Source: an uncultured Desulfobulbaceae bacterium (GTDB lineage: Bacteria; Desulfobacterota; Desulfobulbia; Desulfobulbales; Desulfobulbaceae). Taken from it: a stretch of 15,561 nucleotides of DNA. This document shows positions 14,578-15,561 of the stretch, in pieces. The number at the start of each line of letters is the position of its first letter. Within the stretch, counting starts at the first letter, position 1. The notes beneath the pieces are model-generated. The model was not told the origin of the DNA and made no database searches. It saw only the letters and a program-made list of their open reading frames with translations. Location: the NCBI GenBank assembly GCA_945787305.1, contig CALZIH010000041.1, positions 1 through 15,561 on the forward strand. Reading direction: 5' to 3'. A program made the position numbers and the translations under genes.

Positions 14578-15561
14578 ATGTTCCACGCAATAAAATCATA
14601 TAGAAATATAGTCAATACTATTTTTTTCATATCAGTTATCGTGGCAATATCTTATCCGGTTACAACTACTCTGGTTATATTTCCATTTTTCAACAATTTA
14701 ATTATACAAAAAACGAAAGATGACTCGATCAAAGTTGCCACTCACCTGGGAAACGCAGTATTTTCCGGTAAAAAAATAAGTAAAATCAATATAAATACAG
14801 AAGAAATAGAAAAAGTATCTATAGACTTTGGCATAGAGAAAATAAAGATATTTAACCACAATGGAATTGTCCACCATTCTACTGACAGCAATGATATAGG
14901 TAAAAAAAACAACCATACATATTTTTATGACAAGGTCTGCAAAGGAGAGGTGTTCACCAAGGTCGTCCAAAAAGATAATCAAACACTAGAGGGAAGGCTT
15001 GTTCAATCCGACGTCGTAGAAACCTATATTCCTTATATGCGAAATGGAAATTTCATAGGTGCTTTTGAAATTTATTATGACATTTCAAAAAATCAAAATT
15101 TAATTCATAATATAACCGCCAAAACTTCACTCCTCATTATTCTAGCGTCATCTTTTCTTCTCATTGTCTACTACCTGCTGCACAACATTACCAAAAGAGC
15201 TTTGAGCCAAAGGGATCAAAGCGAAGAGGCATTACGGCAACACAGGGATAACCTTGACGAACTCGTGCGACAAAGAACTAAAGAGTTAGAGGAAGCAAGA
15301 GATGAGTGGGAGAGTTCTTTTAATTCCATCAGTGATATAATAACGCTTCAAGACAAAAATATGCGGATTTTCAAGGCCAACGTAGCGGCTTATAATTTTT
15401 TCAAATTACCCTCTGAAGAATTGATTGGCAAGTATTGCTACCAGCTGTTCAGGGGAAGCCTTCAACCCTGTTTTGGTTGCCCTGGGATTAAAACGCTACA
15501 AGATGGTTGCAACCATAGTGACATCATTCGGCATGAGTGTCTTGGAACGCCTGGACGTCGA
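14578..15561 (+). CDS. Membrane PAS-domain sensor protein (3' end outside window)
   Basis: The first 328 codons of a signal transducer. TM1 is at about 12-38, a periplasmic sensor region follows to about 182, TM2 is at about 183-203, then a cytoplasmic coiled coil (about 210-248, with LRQHRDNLDELVRQRTKELE), then a PAS domain from about 245. The PAS holds Cys287 and PC298FGC301P, resembling PAS1 of the nearby histidine kinase. The output domain is cut off by the window edge; a histidine kinase is most likely given the linker, but GGDEF or another is possible. An in-frame TAA at 14569-14571 makes the ATG at 14578 the first available start; no good ribosome site precedes it. The N-terminal half is strikingly AT-rich compared with the neighbours (about 20% G+C in 14761-14820). 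Confidence 0.85.
   Translation, partial: MFHAIKSYRNIVNTIFFISVIVAISYPVTTTLVIFPFFNNLIIQKTKDDSIKVATHLGNAVFSGKKISKININTEEIEKVSIDFGIEKIKIFNHNGIVHHSTDSNDIGKKNNHTYFYDKVCKGEVFTKVVQKDNQTLEGRLVQSDVVETYIPYMRNGNFIGAFEIYYDISKNQNLIHNITAKTSLLIILASSFLLIVYYLLHNITKRALSQRDQSEEALRQHRDNLDELVRQRTKELEEARDEWESSFNSISDIITLQDKNMRIFKANVAAYNFFKLPSEELIGKYCYQLFRGSLQPCFGCPGIKTLQDGCNHSDIIRHECLGTPGRR

Overview
The window looks like chromosomal DNA of a bacterium with moderate G+C, most plausibly a deltaproteobacterium of the sulfate-reducer type (Desulfobulbales/Desulfobacterota). That placement is an inference. It rests on a diguanylate cyclase with periplasmic c-type heme motifs, PAS domains carrying a PCxxC cysteine cluster, and an EF-G paralogue. 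No rRNA, tRNA, CRISPR array, integrase or transposase gene was seen.

Layout from left to right. (1) Positions 1-2983 are all on the minus strand: a two-TM DUF2065 protein, then the Mg2+ channel mgtE, then 6 bp further on a membrane-anchored HtrA/Deg-type serine protease that runs off the left edge. (2) purM (3326-4387, plus) makes AIR in purine synthesis. It converges on a minus-strand pair, an EF-G-like GTPase and a Mog/MoaB-type molybdopterin adenylyltransferase, which overlap by one base. (3) murJ (7389-9008, plus), the lipid II flippase, converges on a 1008-residue hybrid histidine kinase (9128-12154, minus). (4) The right third is sensory. The Cache-HAMP-PAS-PAS kinase with receiver is followed by a heme-c/HAMP/GGDEF diguanylate cyclase (12806-14108), whose N-terminal anchor is cut off by a frameshift. 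Last comes the start of an AT-rich membrane PAS sensor (14578 to the right edge).

The most unusual feature is a family of roughly 100-bp intergenic repeats at 2673, 7056 and 7163 (a tandem pair), 9020 and 12584 (inverted). Each has internal inverted repeats (TCGTAAAAAG...CTTTTTACGA and GTCGGTG...CACCGAC). Several copies are bounded by short direct repeats whose sequence differs between copies but matches left to right: AATATAT, CAATATTG and AACATTG. This looks like target-site duplication by a small non-autonomous (MITE-like) element. It fills intergenic space in convergent, divergent and tandem settings and gives rise to spurious short ORFs.

The housekeeping genes are ordinary. The accessory interest lies in the repeat family, the broken heme-GGDEF gene, the shared Cys-PAS motif, the altered GTPase motifs of the EF-G paralogue, and the compositional break in the last gene.
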